From NCBI GenBank assembly GCA_934645275.1, contig CAKUDW010000108.1, positions 1-6,786 on the forward strand: a stretch of 6,786 nucleotides of DNA. The letters run 5' to 3'. The stretch comes from an uncultured Clostridia bacterium (GTDB lineage: Bacteria > Bacillota_A > Clostridia > Christensenellales > Aristaeellaceae). The first letter of the stretch is position 1, and every line of letters starts with the position of its first letter. Positions 5,692 through 6,786 of the stretch are shown piece by piece. Below the pieces are notes generated by a model. It ran no database searches. It was given only the letters and a program-made list of their open reading frames with translations, and was not told the origin of the DNA. A program made the position numbers and the translations under genes.

Positions 5692-6786
5692 ATGCGCGCG
5701 GGTCTGTTGGGTGAACGGCTCGGTCACAGCTATTCGCCGCAAATTCACGCCTTCTTCGGCGATTACAGCTATGATCTGTTCGAGGTCGCGCCGGAAAAGC
5801 TGGACAGCTTCATGCGTGGCGACGACTTCGACGCGCTGAATGTGACCATTCCCTACAAGCGTGCCGTGATGCCCTACTGCGCGCAGCTGACGGACGCGGC
5901 GCGGAAAATCGGCAGCGTAAACACCCTCGTGCGCCGTGCGGACGGCACGCTGCTGGGCGACAATACGGATGCAGCGGGCTTCACCGCGATGCTCAGGCGT
6001 CTGAACATGGACCCTGCGGGCAAAAAAGCGTTGGTTCTTGGCAGCGGCGGCGCTTCGCTGACGGTACGCTACGTGCTATCTGCACTCGGCGCGCGTGAAG
6101 TCATCGTCGTTTCCCGGAAGGGTGAAAACAACTATCAAAATCTCGACCGCCATGCGGACGCAGAGCTCATGGTAAACGCCACGCCGGTGGGCATGTTCCC
6201 AAACTGCGGCATATCTCCCGTGGATTTGAAAACGCTGCCAAATCTTTCCGCCGTGCTGGATATCATCTACAATCCCGCGCGCACGCGGCTGTTGATGGAT
6301 GCGGAAGCGCTGGGAATTCCCTGCCTCGGCGGGCTGACCATGCTGGTTGAGCAGGCGCGCGCCGCAGCAGAACGTTTTCTGGGCGCTTCCATTTCCGAAG
6401 AACTGGCGCGGCAGGCGCATGCGGCCGTGCTGCGCGATACGCAAAACATTGTGCTGATCGGCATGCCCGGCTGCGGCAAGAGCACTTTGGCCGCAGCACT
6501 GGCACGATTGACCGGCCGCGAAGCCGTAGACGCCGACGAGCTAATCGCTCGAGAATGTGGCACATCGATTCCGGAGTACTTTGCGGAGCACTCTGAAGAT
6601 GAATTCCGTGGCGTGGAAACAGCCGTTCTCTCGAAAATCTGCGCGCGTTCGGGCCTGATCATCGCCACCGGCGGCGGCTGTGTCACGCGGCCCGAGAATC
6701 GCGATATTCTCCGCCAGAACGGCAAAGTCTTTTACATTCGTCGCGACCTGAAGCTGCTGCCTACGGCGAATCGACCGCTCTCGCAG
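5692..6786 (+). CDS. aroE-aroK: fused shikimate dehydrogenase (AroE) - shikimate kinase (AroK), 3' truncated by window edge
   Basis: A single frame stays open for 365 codons to the window end and joins two pathway enzymes. The AroE half (1 to about 250) reduces 3-dehydroshikimate with NADPH. It shows GHSYSPQIH (11-19), NVTIPYK with catalytic Lys56, GSVNT with Asn77, GDNTD with catalytic Asp93, the nucleotide loop LGSGGAS (116-122), SRK at 141-143 (basic, as in NADP-users), NATPVGM (162-168) and GGLTMLVEQA with Gln221. The AroK half begins at about 252 and phosphorylates shikimate with ATP. It shows the P-loop GMPGCGKS (257-264), DAD (280-282), FRGVE (305-309), ATGGG (325-329) and the lid motif RPL (361-363). 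Roughly the last 50 kinase residues lie outside the window. No stop codon or ribosome binding site separates the halves, and there is almost no linker. The gene starts one base after the pheA stop. Confidence 0.94.
   Translation, partial: MRAGLLGERLGHSYSPQIHAFFGDYSYDLFEVAPEKLDSFMRGDDFDALNVTIPYKRAVMPYCAQLTDAARKIGSVNTLVRRADGTLLGDNTDAAGFTAMLRRLNMDPAGKKALVLGSGGASLTVRYVLSALGAREVIVVSRKGENNYQNLDRHADAELMVNATPVGMFPNCGISPVDLKTLPNLSAVLDIIYNPARTRLLMDAEALGIPCLGGLTMLVEQARAAAERFLGASISEELARQAHAAVLRDTQNIVLIGMPGCGKSTLAAALARLTGREAVDADELIARECGTSIPEYFAEHSEDEFRGVETAVLSKICARSGLIIATGGGCVTRPENRDILRQNGKVFYIRRDLKLLPTANRPLSQ

Noticed and set aside
6076..6725. Several overlapping minus-strand open frames opposite aroE-aroK
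   Set aside because: They overlap each other and lie opposite the fused enzyme, whose catalytic motifs are all in the plus frame.
6451..6786. Separate aroK gene starting at GTG 6451
   Set aside because: There is no ribosome binding site before it and no stop codon between it and the AroE domain, so a fusion is the simpler reading.

Overview
The window is a single, densely packed, plus-strand operon for aromatic amino acid biosynthesis. It encodes six proteins in the order aroF, aroB, aroA, aroC, pheA and a fused aroE-aroK that runs off the right edge. The reading frames are intact. The intergenic gaps are 22 bases or shorter, one junction is an ATGA overlap, and a second lies within a few bases of an overlap. 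The DNA is GC-rich. Several traits suggest a GC-rich member of the Clostridia (Firmicutes): strong GGAGG-type ribosome binding sites, a type I-beta DAHP synthase, the clostridial form of chorismate synthase (HFSGR in place of RSSAR), a chorismate mutase-prephenate dehydratase inside the aro operon, and a directly fused AroE-AroK. That placement is an inference from protein character and gene order; no search was run.

Layout. Bases 1-147 are a leader. They may hold the last codons of an upstream gene, and they contain a strong intrinsic-terminator hairpin at 80-117, only 30 bases before the aroF start. Next come aroF (148-1152), aroB (GTG start, 1175-2233), aroA (2230-3435), aroC (3451-4545), pheA (4548-5690, possibly from 4542) and aroE-aroK (5692 to beyond 6786).

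Pathway logic. AroF joins erythrose-4-phosphate and phosphoenolpyruvate. AroB makes 3-dehydroquinate. AroE and AroK turn 3-dehydroshikimate into shikimate-3-phosphate. AroA and AroC continue to chorismate, and PheA commits chorismate to phenylpyruvate. The only common-pathway step not encoded here is 3-dehydroquinate dehydratase (aroD/aroQ), which may lie past the right edge. Likely allosteric control points are the N-terminal ferredoxin-like domain of AroF and the C-terminal ACT domain of PheA.

The content is essentially well-understood primary metabolism. I found no sign of a new system. The points most worth a second look are the terminator/attenuator-like leader, the AroE-AroK fusion, and lineage-specific active-site variants in AroC and AroA.
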